Source: CAZAYB01 sp964489215 (GTDB lineage: Bacteria > Planctomycetota > Phycisphaerae > Sedimentisphaerales > Anaerohalosphaeraceae). From it: 9,848 nucleotides of DNA. This document shows, piece after piece, positions 1-5,374 of the stretch. The stretch lies in NCBI GenBank assembly GCA_964489215.1, contig CAZAYB010000116.1:1-9848 (forward strand), read 5' to 3'. The notes under the pieces are model-generated. The model had not been told where the DNA came from and did not search any database. It worked only from the letters and a program-made list of their open reading frames with translations. Position 1 is the stretch's first letter. Every line of letters starts with the position of its first letter. The position numbers were made by a program, and so were the translations under genes.

Positions 1-192
1 GTCATTATCAGCTGAATAACTGCTGTTGCCCAAAACAAGGCTCCTCAAATTAGACTGTCATACTACCTTCCTGCCAAGAAACTTCGCCCTGCCCAGACTC
101 GGCAAAACAATTCCCATAAGCATCGCGATTATCGAAATAACCACAAGAAGCTCTATCAAACTGAAACCTTTTAACCGCAAACCTTTTTTCAT
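1..192 (-). CDS. Prepilin-type pseudopilin, N-terminal part, with in-frame UGA (possible selenocysteine); runs off window
   Basis: This is a type IV pilin/type II secretion pseudopilin start. A short basic leader (MKKGLRLKG) is followed by the methylation motif FSLIELLVVISIIAM, with cleavage expected after Gly9 and the conserved Glu14 at position 5 of the mature protein. A hydrophobic helix and the positively charged RAKFLGRKVV segment follow. Codon 45 is TGA (60-58). The same frame then continues open for 19 codons to the window edge and reads QSNLRSLVLGNSSYSADND. Planctomycete and Lentisphaerae pseudopilins typically have VVC-x-SNLR-x-L here, so the UGA sits exactly at the conserved Cys. 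The ATG is preceded by GGGAG at good spacing, 7 bp after the stop of the upstream gene, so it is probably co-transcribed with that gene. The UGA may be selenocysteine, a nonsense mutation or a sequencing error. The family call is secure; its state as an intact gene is not. Confidence 0.75.
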
Positions 193-199
193 CAATGAA

Positions 200-1309
200 T
201 CACTCCCTTATCGTCCAGCTTTCCCTGCCAAGCCACTGACTGCCAAGCACTGCCGCATCCCGCTCATCTACAACATAATCTCTCACCGCCGAAATATCAC
301 ACCTGACCAGATAAACCTCATCACCAAAATGACTCCCCCAGCTGCCTGCCAGTATAACAAAATCAAAATAATCCACCACACCGTCAAGATTTATATCTCC
401 CCTGTAAACCTGCTCTTTCAAAACCCCTACTGCATCCAGATCAAACCCGCCGCTGTCATGAGTAACCCACGCATCATAAACCGCATGAACATCAGAATAA
501 TTCATATAAGATGGATAGCTGTTAGGATCGGTAAAGTAAACTGCTCCGTCAAAAAAATCACCGCTGCCCGGTATATCAACTATCCGCAGATAATTTATCT
601 CATCAAGATTAACCAGTCCCGACAAAACCTCAGCCCTGCCCGAAAGCTCACCAAGATCAAACGCCGTACCCGTACAAACCGACAATGTATTAGGATGCTT
701 GCCCGCAAGACCGTAAACCTCCGTTATATCAACCGTACCATAAGCACCCGGAGCCTCCTCAACCAGACAAACACCCCCAAACCGAACAAAATGCTCACCG
801 TCCGTTGAAACCTCAACATAACCAAGCTCTGCAAACATCTCACCCGCCAAAGAACCGTCGCCTGTATTATAATCGGAAACGATACCGTTCTCGAATACCG
901 CAAACTCATAACCCTGACCGTCACTTACAGCACTATCGAAAACCAACGTTATAAAACCAGGCTCGTTACCATCTGCTATCTCATCTGCGTTAAGATCACC
1001 CAGACTTACAACATCAAAATTATCACCCGTCGCCGGACCAAGACACTTCTCAACATCATCCCACTCATCACTTACATTACCTGCAGGACTATATTCCGCA
1101 ACCCCGCTCGCCCAACCAGCAAACAAAGGATTCAACACTCCCGCTCCAACCTCAGCACCCCTGCCAAAATTATCCACATAACCGCTGATACCGCTTTCAC
1201 GATAAGGCCCCCCCGCACAAAACCCAAATAACGATAACGCAAAAAATGCAAAAATCATCCCCCTCACACAAAACCCTGCTAAATAATTGCTTACAAAACC
1301 ATATCTCAT
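200..1309 (-). CDS. Secreted 'cell surface' family protein with C-terminal dockerin-like domain; candidate B12-locus surface protein
   Basis: The protein has 369 aa. I chose the ATG at 1309 because AGGTGAT lies 5 bp upstream; the open frame extends to 1363 without a comparable ribosome site. Residues 1-33 look like a signal peptide (basic n-region, hydrophobic run around 18-31). Residues 40-297 form one globular domain with motifs I associate with a 'cell surface protein' family from B12-regulated Bacteroidetes loci: SLGDLNADEIADG, PGFITLVFD, YEFAVFENG, AELGYVEVSTDG, GAYGTVDITEVYGLAGKH, LRIVDIPGSG and SGGFDLDAVGVL. Residues 303-324 (GDINLDGVVDYFDFVILAGSW) form a canonical dockerin/EF-hand calcium loop. 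A second, degenerate copy follows at about 337-360 (CDISAVRDYVVDERDAAVL). It lies 55 bp after the DUF4465 gene and 7 bp before the pseudopilin, so it belongs to the riboswitch-led operon. A role in cobamide capture is inferred from family and context, not from visible ligand residues. Confidence 0.8.
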   Translation of the reverse strand: MRYGFVSNYLAGFCVRGMIFAFFALSLFGFCAGGPYRESGISGYVDNFGRGAEVGAGVLNPLFAGWASGVAEYSPAGNVSDEWDDVEKCLGPATGDNFDVVSLGDLNADEIADGNEPGFITLVFDSAVSDGQGYEFAVFENGIVSDYNTGDGSLAGEMFAELGYVEVSTDGEHFVRFGGVCLVEEAPGAYGTVDITEVYGLAGKHPNTLSVCTGTAFDLGELSGRAEVLSGLVNLDEINYLRIVDIPGSGDFFDGAVYFTDPNSYPSYMNYSDVHAVYDAWVTHDSGGFDLDAVGVLKEQVYRGDINLDGVVDYFDFVILAGSWGSHFGDEVYLVRCDISAVRDYVVDERDAAVLGSQWLGRESWTIRE

Positions 1310-1350
1310 AATATCACCTGAAAAAGGGCGACAGCCTGAACCGCCGCCCC
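1310..1350 (-). terminator. Intercistronic terminator-like hairpin followed by the ribosome site of the next gene
   Basis: On the minus strand GGGCGGCGG pairs with the 3' arm GCTGTCGCCC across a short loop (stem 1326-1349, about ten pairs including three G-U). It is followed at once by TTTTT (1325-1321) and then by the AGGTGAT ribosome site of the next gene. It sits between two genes that otherwise look like one operon, so partial termination or 3'-end protection of the upstream cistron is more likely than complete termination. Confidence 0.6.
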
Positions 1351-1364
1351 TGTCAAATTCCACA

Positions 1365-2057
1365 CTAACTTCTCAATCGGCCCAAAAATAAACCACCAAC
1401 CGATAAAATTAAAATGCTCATCGGCTCAGGAACGCTGACAAAATTATCCATCGAAAAATAAGCCGGAGTATTCATACCCCAATCACCAACATCACTCGAT
1501 GAAAGAGAAAATGACACCTCATCAACCTCACCGAGACCGCTAAGATCAAACCACTTCCACTCGTCAAGTATATAATCATCACTGCTGTCAGCAAAACGAT
1601 AGTCTGCAAGATAAATCTCCAAAGATTCCGTCTCAACACCGCCGTTATAACCTTTAACAGTCAGCAAAAACCAATCCTCATCACTGCCGTCTGCACCGCC
1701 GAACTTCTTGGCAAAATTGTCACCGTTGAGCATTGAATAATAACTGTAGGTGCTGTTCGTAAAATAAGCTCCCTCAACCGTACTCAATACATCAAACTGC
1801 ACCGTACTGCCGAAACCGGCATAAGAAACTCCATAGCTCTCACTGCCGTTAACTCCGGAACCCGCGATAGAGCTGTACTGGTTCCCCCAACCTGCGGTAA
1901 CATTATCACTAACCTTTGAATAACTCCATCCGCTCCAGCTGCTGTAATCAAAATTATAATCGTTCACAAAATAAGCTCCCCCGTCGCTAAAACCTCCCGA
2001 ACCGTCGGAACCGTTCCAGTAATCCTGACCTGCAGGGTAACTCAAACCTTCAAAATC
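1365..2057 (-). CDS. DUF4465 domain protein with PEP-CTERM sorting tail, start lost in assembly gap; candidate cobamide-binding surface protein
   Basis: About 230 residues are visible. The first TTG (2045) is not the real start. The frame continues upstream as DFEGLSYPAGQDYWNGSDG right up to the N run, and DFE-x-L...YWNGSDGSGGF is the usual beginning of the mature DUF4465 domain. The start codon and signal peptide must therefore lie in or beyond the gap (2058-2157). Further family-like motifs are FVNDYN, WSGWSYSKVSD, WGNQYSSIAGSG, DWFLLTVKGYN and EIYLADYRF. The C-terminus VPEPMSILILSVGGLFLGRLRS is a PEP-CTERM signal (PEP, hydrophobic segment, Arg-containing tail), predicting exosortase processing. 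DUF4465-type proteins in Bacteroidetes are, as I recall, surface B12-binding proteins of the BtuH kind; the cobalamin riboswitch upstream fits that role. The family call is strong; B12 binding here is inferred. Confidence 0.8.
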   Translation of the reverse strand, partial: DFEGLSYPAGQDYWNGSDGSGGFSDGGAYFVNDYNFDYSSWSGWSYSKVSDNVTAGWGNQYSSIAGSGVNGSESYGVSYAGFGSTVQFDVLSTVEGAYFTNSTYSYYSMLNGDNFAKKFGGADGSDEDWFLLTVKGYNGGVETESLEIYLADYRFADSSDDYILDEWKWFDLSGLGEVDEVSFSLSSSDVGDWGMNTPAYFSMDNFVSVPEPMSILILSVGGLFLGRLRS

Positions 2058-2157
2058 NNNNNNNNNNNNNNNNNNNNNNNNNNNNNNNNNNNNNNNNNNN
2101 NNNNNNNNNNNNNNNNNNNNNNNNNNNNNNNNNNNNNNNNNNNNNNNNNNNNNNNNN
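2058..2157. other. Assembly gap (100 N)
   Basis: The run is exactly 100 N, the usual placeholder for a gap of unknown size. It removes the start codon, signal peptide and ribosome site of the DUF4465 gene. The distance from terminator to gene therefore cannot be read. Confidence 0.95.
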
Positions 2158-2243
2158 AAAAACTAACCCAACTTAACCTCTCCTTCCTGCGTAACAAACT
2201 TCCCGCCAGCAAAGGCTGTTTACGCGAAAACCACGCTGACAAT

Positions 2244-2280
2244 AAAAAAAGCCGCCGTTCCCGAAAAGGAAACGACGGCT
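2244..2280 (-). terminator. Strong intrinsic terminator downstream of the cobalamin riboswitch
   Basis: On the minus strand AGCCGTCGTTTCC pairs with GGGAACGGCGGCT around a TTTTC loop (stem 2250-2280, 13 pairs with two G-U). A run of seven T follows, so it is oriented only for minus-strand transcription. It lies about 160 nt beyond the riboswitch core and before the DUF4465 gene, where an expression platform would be. The 5' arm GCCGTCG (2279-2273) can also pair with CGACGGT in the riboswitch core (2573-2567), a possible antiterminator. Whether cobalamin actually switches this terminator is inference. Confidence 0.8.
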
Positions 2281-2284
2281 TATC

Positions 2285-2439
2285 GTCATCAAAAACAAAA
2301 CCTTAATTCAGACGTAAAGCAACCAAACAAAAAACGCAGAAAAAAGGCCGTAGCTTATGTCCCTCTCGCGAGAACAAACAACAAAAGATACCTGAAAATC
2401 AAAACTCACCAATAAATCGGCAAATCAAATCCCAGGCAC
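2285..2439 (-). other. Leader RNA between riboswitch and terminator; no gene recognised
   Basis: This 155-bp stretch is T-rich on the transcribed strand. It contains one perfect 10-bp palindrome, TCTCGCGAGA (2364-2373). Only short open frames without a convincing ribosome site are present. It is most simply the spacer between aptamer and terminator. Confidence 0.5.
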
Positions 2440-2630
2440 TTCCACATTCACAGGCAGGTTTTCTGACTCGCTCCCTACCGAAACAACCCCTTCCCGTCCA
2501 AATGAACAGTGGGCAAATGTCGATCGGATTTATGGAAATACCATATCGAAAGCTCACAGCGGCGCGACCGTCGCGGTTTTTCACCGCGTTCCCGTTTTAA
2601 TTCCGGAGATTAAACTTTCCCCGAAACCCG
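2440..2630 (-). promoter_or_regulatory. Cobalamin (B12/AdoCbl-type) riboswitch
   Basis: The minus strand shows the conserved cobalamin aptamer elements in order: GGGAACGCGGTGAAAAACCG, then the core GCGACGGTCGCGCCGCTGT (2579-2558 region), then GCCCACTGT (about 2513-2505), then the 3' box GAGTCAGAAAACCTGCCTGT (2468-2449). Order, spacing and sequence match the B12-box class. It reads toward the DUF4465 gene and is followed by an intrinsic terminator, so high cobalamin should reduce expression of the downstream surface-protein genes. The aptamer class is clear from sequence. The exact ends and the ligand subtype are not. Confidence 0.92.
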
Positions 2631-2636
2631 CAAATG

Positions 2637-2664
2637 ATTATAAAATTTATAAAGAACAAAACAA
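2637..2664 (-). promoter_or_regulatory. Candidate promoter for the riboswitch transcript
   Basis: TATAAT on the minus strand (2642-2637) is preceded at 16 bp by TTGTTT (2664-2659). The predicted start near 2630 falls just before the riboswitch. The -10 is perfect but the -35 is weak, and the region is A/T-rich. Confidence 0.5.
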
Positions 2665-2758
2665 AAAATACAGCAAATCAAAAAATAATGCAAGAAAAAA
2701 ACTTGTTACTATCTAACTATTTCAGACAACTATATCGCTGAAAAAATCTCTTTCAAGG

Positions 2759-3487
2759 CTAAAACATAACATTAGCGTTAGCAACAAATATTATCAAAGC
2801 CGCTACTACCGCTGCAATCGAAAATCCCGTAACCACTATAACTGTAAGCATCATCCACAAAAATTTGCGGTTCTGCTTCTTAACCATTTCACGAAGATGA
2901 CCCTCGCTCGAGGAAAAGGTACTGCTCATCTGCATTATACTGTCAGTCTGATTATTACAAGCACTGTTGAGCTTACCAAGAGTCTCATTAAACTTCGTAA
3001 AATCCTCACTCATACGAACATTCGTCTCAGCTGAAACCGAAAGCTTGGAATGAACATCATTAAGAGCCTGAATCTGCTTTTCAGTCGCCTCTGGTATCTT
3101 ACCCACAACCTCGACAAACTGCTCATTCTTTAACTGCTGACCCTTAAGCTGATCAAGAAACTTCTCTACAAGCAAACGCTGGTCATCAACTGCCTTGGGA
3201 AGGTTCTCAAATGCATTCGGAAGATTATCCATACGCTCTGCCATACGCTCATTCTGTTCTACCTGGCTGGCAAGATGCTCCTTGATACCCTCAAGCTGAC
3301 TGACAAGACGGTCTATACCGCCGTGAAGACGCTCGATATTCACTTCACGCCTCTTGTCATTATCTGCCCTTCGAACTAGACTGTCACCATTCTCATCTAA
3401 TGCAACAGAATCCCCTTCATTATCATAAGAGCCCCCCTCACTCTTCTTCCATTTACCAAGCCTGGACCAAAATCCTCTTATTCCCAT
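2759..3487 (-). CDS. Coiled-coil protein with one C-terminal transmembrane helix, function unknown
   Basis: The protein has 242 aa and I do not recognise it. The ATG at 3487 is well supported by AAAGGAG 7 bp upstream. Residues 1-50 are basic and acidic with a low-complexity look. Residues about 50-205 are Gln/Glu/Lys/Asn-rich with heptad-like spacing (for example RLVSQLEGIKEHLASQVEQ), resembling the helical signalling part of methyl-accepting or tether proteins but without their signature hairpin. Residues about 209-236 form one hydrophobic helix (FLWMMLTVIVVTGFSIAAVV) that ends almost at the C-terminus, as in tail-anchored proteins. Most of the chain is therefore probably cytoplasmic. The gene has its own candidate promoter and stands between the MTAP gene and the riboswitch transcript. 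No clear terminator follows it. Confidence 0.75.
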   Translation of the reverse strand: MGIRGFWSRLGKWKKSEGGSYDNEGDSVALDENGDSLVRRADNDKRREVNIERLHGGIDRLVSQLEGIKEHLASQVEQNERMAERMDNLPNAFENLPKAVDDQRLLVEKFLDQLKGQQLKNEQFVEVVGKIPEATEKQIQALNDVHSKLSVSAETNVRMSEDFTKFNETLGKLNSACNNQTDSIMQMSSTFSSSEGHLREMVKKQNRKFLWMMLTVIVVTGFSIAAVVAALIIFVANANVMF

Positions 3488-3543
3488 AACAAAACTCCTT
3501 TCTATTTACACTATTACCCTTGCCCTCTTTGCCAACACGACCC

Positions 3544-3571
3544 ATTTTAACCCAAACTGAAAAAATTGCAA
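3544..3571 (-). promoter_or_regulatory. Candidate promoter for the coiled-coil membrane protein gene
   Basis: On the minus strand TTGCAA (3571-3566) and TAAAAT (3549-3544) are separated by 16 bp. The predicted start lies about 50 bp before the gene, in the short intergenic region after the phosphorylase stop codon. Confidence 0.45.
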
Positions 3572-3585
3572 ACATTAAAAAATGA

Positions 3586-4464
3586 CTACTCAAACAAAAC
3601 GCCGAGCTTTTCTCTCTCCGCCGAATCAATCGCATCCTCAGCCGTCCAGACCGCAAGCTCAAGACTGCCCCTGCAGCCGCAGTCCCCCTCACACATACTC
3701 GCACCTCTGTTTGTCAGAGAATGCTTAATAACTCCAACCGCATTAGAAGTCGCTGACTCCAGATTACCTATTATCTCCTTCAAAAGCGTCTCCTTGTCAC
3801 CAACCGCCTCACCCTCCTTCCAGCTGTCATAATCACTCGCCAAAGCAACAAGACAATAACACATCTGGGCCTCACGGGCCAGACGAGCCTCAGGCATAGC
3901 GGTCATACCTATAACATCACCGCCCCACTGCCTGTGCATCAAAGACTCGGCCCGGGTAGAAAACATAGGCCCCTCCATACAAACATAAGTACCCCCGTCA
4001 TGAACATTGAAATCAAGCTCTTTAGCACAATCCATAACAAGACCCCGGAGCCGACCGCAAACTGGACGGGAAAACTCCACATGAACTGCCCCTAAATTAT
4101 CAAAAAAACTCCGCTCCCTGCAAAATGTCTTGTCTATAAACTGGTCAATCAAAACAAGATCACTGGGACCTATCTCCTCGCGGAGAGAACCAACCGCGCC
4201 GCTGGCTATAACTGAACGAACACCAAGCTGCTTTAATGCGAATATATTCGCCGCATAAGGAACACAGGAGGGATTATAACGATGACCCGAACCGTGCCTG
4301 TTCAAAAACGCCACTTCACTATCACCAAGCCTGCCAACCGCCACAGGACCGCTGCAGGAACCAAAAGGCGTCTCAACCTCTTTATATACTACTCCCTCAA
4401 GCTCCCCTGCTATTGCATCGCCAAGACCGCTGCCCCCGATTACTCCGATAAGTTCTCCGCTCAT
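3586..4464 (-). CDS. mtnP: S-methyl-5'-thioadenosine phosphorylase (MTAP/PNP family 2)
   Basis: The protein has 292 aa, the normal size for the family. It cleaves methylthioadenosine with phosphate to adenine and methylthioribose-1-phosphate, in methionine salvage after polyamine or related synthesis. The start is the ATG at 4464 with GAGGTG 4 bp upstream; an in-frame extension to 4527 has no ribosome site. Motifs in order are GVIGGSGLGD (7-16), NRHGSGHRYNPS (55-66), ASGAVGSLREEIGPSDLVLIDQFID (88-111), YVCMEGPMFSTRAES (160-174), GMTAMPEARLAREA (186-199) and ASDYDSWKEGE (209-219). Asp211 and Asp213 correspond to the two aspartates that select 6-aminopurines in MTAP, favouring methylthioadenosine over inosine or guanosine. 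The C-terminal CEGDCGC (258-264) resembles the cysteine-containing tail of bacterial relatives. It is divergent from queG. Confidence 0.88.
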   Translation of the reverse strand: MSGELIGVIGGSGLGDAIAGELEGVVYKEVETPFGSCSGPVAVGRLGDSEVAFLNRHGSGHRYNPSCVPYAANIFALKQLGVRSVIASGAVGSLREEIGPSDLVLIDQFIDKTFCRERSFFDNLGAVHVEFSRPVCGRLRGLVMDCAKELDFNVHDGGTYVCMEGPMFSTRAESLMHRQWGGDVIGMTAMPEARLAREAQMCYCLVALASDYDSWKEGEAVGDKETLLKEIIGNLESATSNAVGVIKHSLTNRGASMCEGDCGCRGSLELAVWTAEDAIDSAEREKLGVLFE

Positions 4465-4575
4465 AAAACACCTCTTAGATCTGCTTTGCTTTTGACCAAT
4501 AAGACGACAATATACTCCGAACCCCAAAAAATACCTTTTCTCCTTTTAACCCGCAGTTTCTTCAATAGAACCTCT

Positions 4576-4604
4576 TTTTTAAAGGGACTGTGCAAATTAG
4601 TCAA
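4576..4604 (-). promoter_or_regulatory. Candidate promoter for the MTAP gene
   Basis: On the minus strand TTGACT (4604-4599) is followed after 17 bp by TAAAAA (4581-4576). It overlaps the upstream part of the plus-strand queG promoter, so the two divergent genes may compete for polymerase. The message would have a leader of about 105 nt. Confidence 0.45.
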
Positions 4605-4618
4605 TTCTTTTGTATAAT
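4590..4618 (+). promoter_or_regulatory. queG promoter, apparently for a leaderless message
   Basis: A perfect TATAAT lies at 4613-4618, six bases before the ATG at 4625. The usual distance from -10 to transcription start therefore places the first RNA base at the start codon. No Shine-Dalgarno sequence is visible upstream. No good -35 hexamer is present at 16-18 bp (GTGCAA at 4590-4595 is the nearest). Confidence 0.5.
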
Positions 4619-4624
4619 AACTGA

Positions 4625-5374
4625 ATGAATATCGAAAATCACATCAAAAAAGCTGCTCTCGATACTGGCTTCGACGCTGTGGGCATAACCTCACCAGAAC
4701 CCCTCAGCGATTTCGAAGCGGACATACTCAAAAACTGGATCAATTCAAATCAACACGGAAAAATGCAGTACATGCAAAGAAACATCCACAAAAGATTAAA
4801 CCCCCAAAAACTGACACCATGGGCAAATTCAGTCATCTGCGCCGCAATAAGCTTCAAACAAAAAAATGAACCAAAAAAACCCAACCCCCCATACGCAGTC
4901 ATTGCCGACTACGCCTGCTGCCCCGAATACCACAACTTCCTGAAAATAATGCTGAAAAAACTCGCAAAAAAAATCGACCTGATAACAAAAAAACAAAACC
5001 GTTTCAAATTCTGCGTTGACTCAGTACCCCTGCCCGAAAGATCTCTCGCAAAACGGGCAAACCTCGGGTTCATCGGAAAAAACCACATGCTCACAAACAC
5101 AAAACTCGGCTCACAAATCATGCTCGCTGAAATAATAACTGACCTAAAACTCGAACCTGAAAAATTACCAGAAAATAAAAAACATCAATGCGGTAACTGC
5201 CGCCTNNNNNNNNNNNNNNNNNNNNNNNNNNNNNNNNNNNNNNNNNNNNNNNNNNNNNNNNNNNNNNNNNNNNNNNNNNNNNNNNNNNNNNNNNNNNNNN
5301 NNNNNCTGATTAGAACTGGACTGGAAAAAATTAAAAAAAACGCCAGAATATGCCTCCAAAACTCAACCGCTTAA
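4625..5374 (+). CDS. queG: Epoxyqueuosine reductase QueG, interrupted by assembly gap
   Basis: QueG is a cobalamin- and [4Fe-4S]-dependent cytoplasmic enzyme that reduces epoxyqueuosine to queuosine in tRNA wobble position 34. Before the gap the family motifs are clear: ADYACCPEYHNFL (94-106), FCVDSVPLPERSLAKRANLG (129-148, with the catalytic Asp at 132), FIGKNHMLTNTKLGS (149-163), LAEIITDLKLEPE (167-179) and the start of the iron-sulphur region, CGNC (189-192). After the gap TGLEKIKKNARICLQN matches the usual C-terminal GL-x-RNA-x-x-LGN segment, and the stop is TAA at 5372-5374. If the 100 N were literal only 34 residues would be missing. That is too few for the remaining Cys motifs of both clusters, so the true gap is probably larger. 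It is the only plus-strand gene and is Lys/Asn/Pro-rich. Its stop overlaps that of moxR. Confidence 0.88.
   Translation: MNIENHIKKAALDTGFDAVGITSPEPLSDFEADILKNWINSNQHGKMQYMQRNIHKRLNPQKLTPWANSVICAAISFKQKNEPKKPNPPYAVIADYACCPEYHNFLKIMLKKLAKKIDLITKKQNRFKFCVDSVPLPERSLAKRANLGFIGKNHMLTNTKLGSQIMLAEIITDLKLEPEKLPENKKHQCGNCRXXXXXXXXXXXXXXXXXXXXXXXXXXXXXXXXXXLIRTGLEKIKKNARICLQNSTA
5206..5305. other. Assembly gap (100 N) inside queG
   Basis: This is the second run of exactly 100 N. It removes most of the ferredoxin-like cluster-binding region of QueG. Length comparison with the family suggests the real gap is longer than 100 bp. Confidence 0.95.

Noticed and set aside
26..808. Plus-strand open frame of 260 codons
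   Set aside because: It lies opposite the dockerin-tailed protein gene, whose motifs are unmistakable. Its Ile/Lys/Asn/Arg-rich product has no recognisable domain and follows the strand skew.
2042..2242. Minus-strand frame running through the N gap in a frame different from the DUF4465 gene
   Set aside because: It depends on the 100 N being coding and of true length, and it has no recognisable content. The DFEG...YWNGSDG frame is the real one after the gap.
2173..2289. Minus-strand 38-codon frame starting with ATG and crossing the terminator stem
   Set aside because: AAGG lies too far upstream to serve as a ribosome site. The Arg/Gly-rich start simply reflects the stem, and nothing suggests a real peptide.
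2399..2584. Minus-strand open frame of 61 codons
   Set aside because: It is a translation of the cobalamin riboswitch aptamer, which explains the sequence conservation better.
3586..4464. Cysteine cluster CEGDCGC in the MTAP C-terminal tail as a novel metal site
   Set aside because: Similar short cysteine-containing tails are, as I recall, common in bacterial MTAP relatives, so it is probably a family feature.
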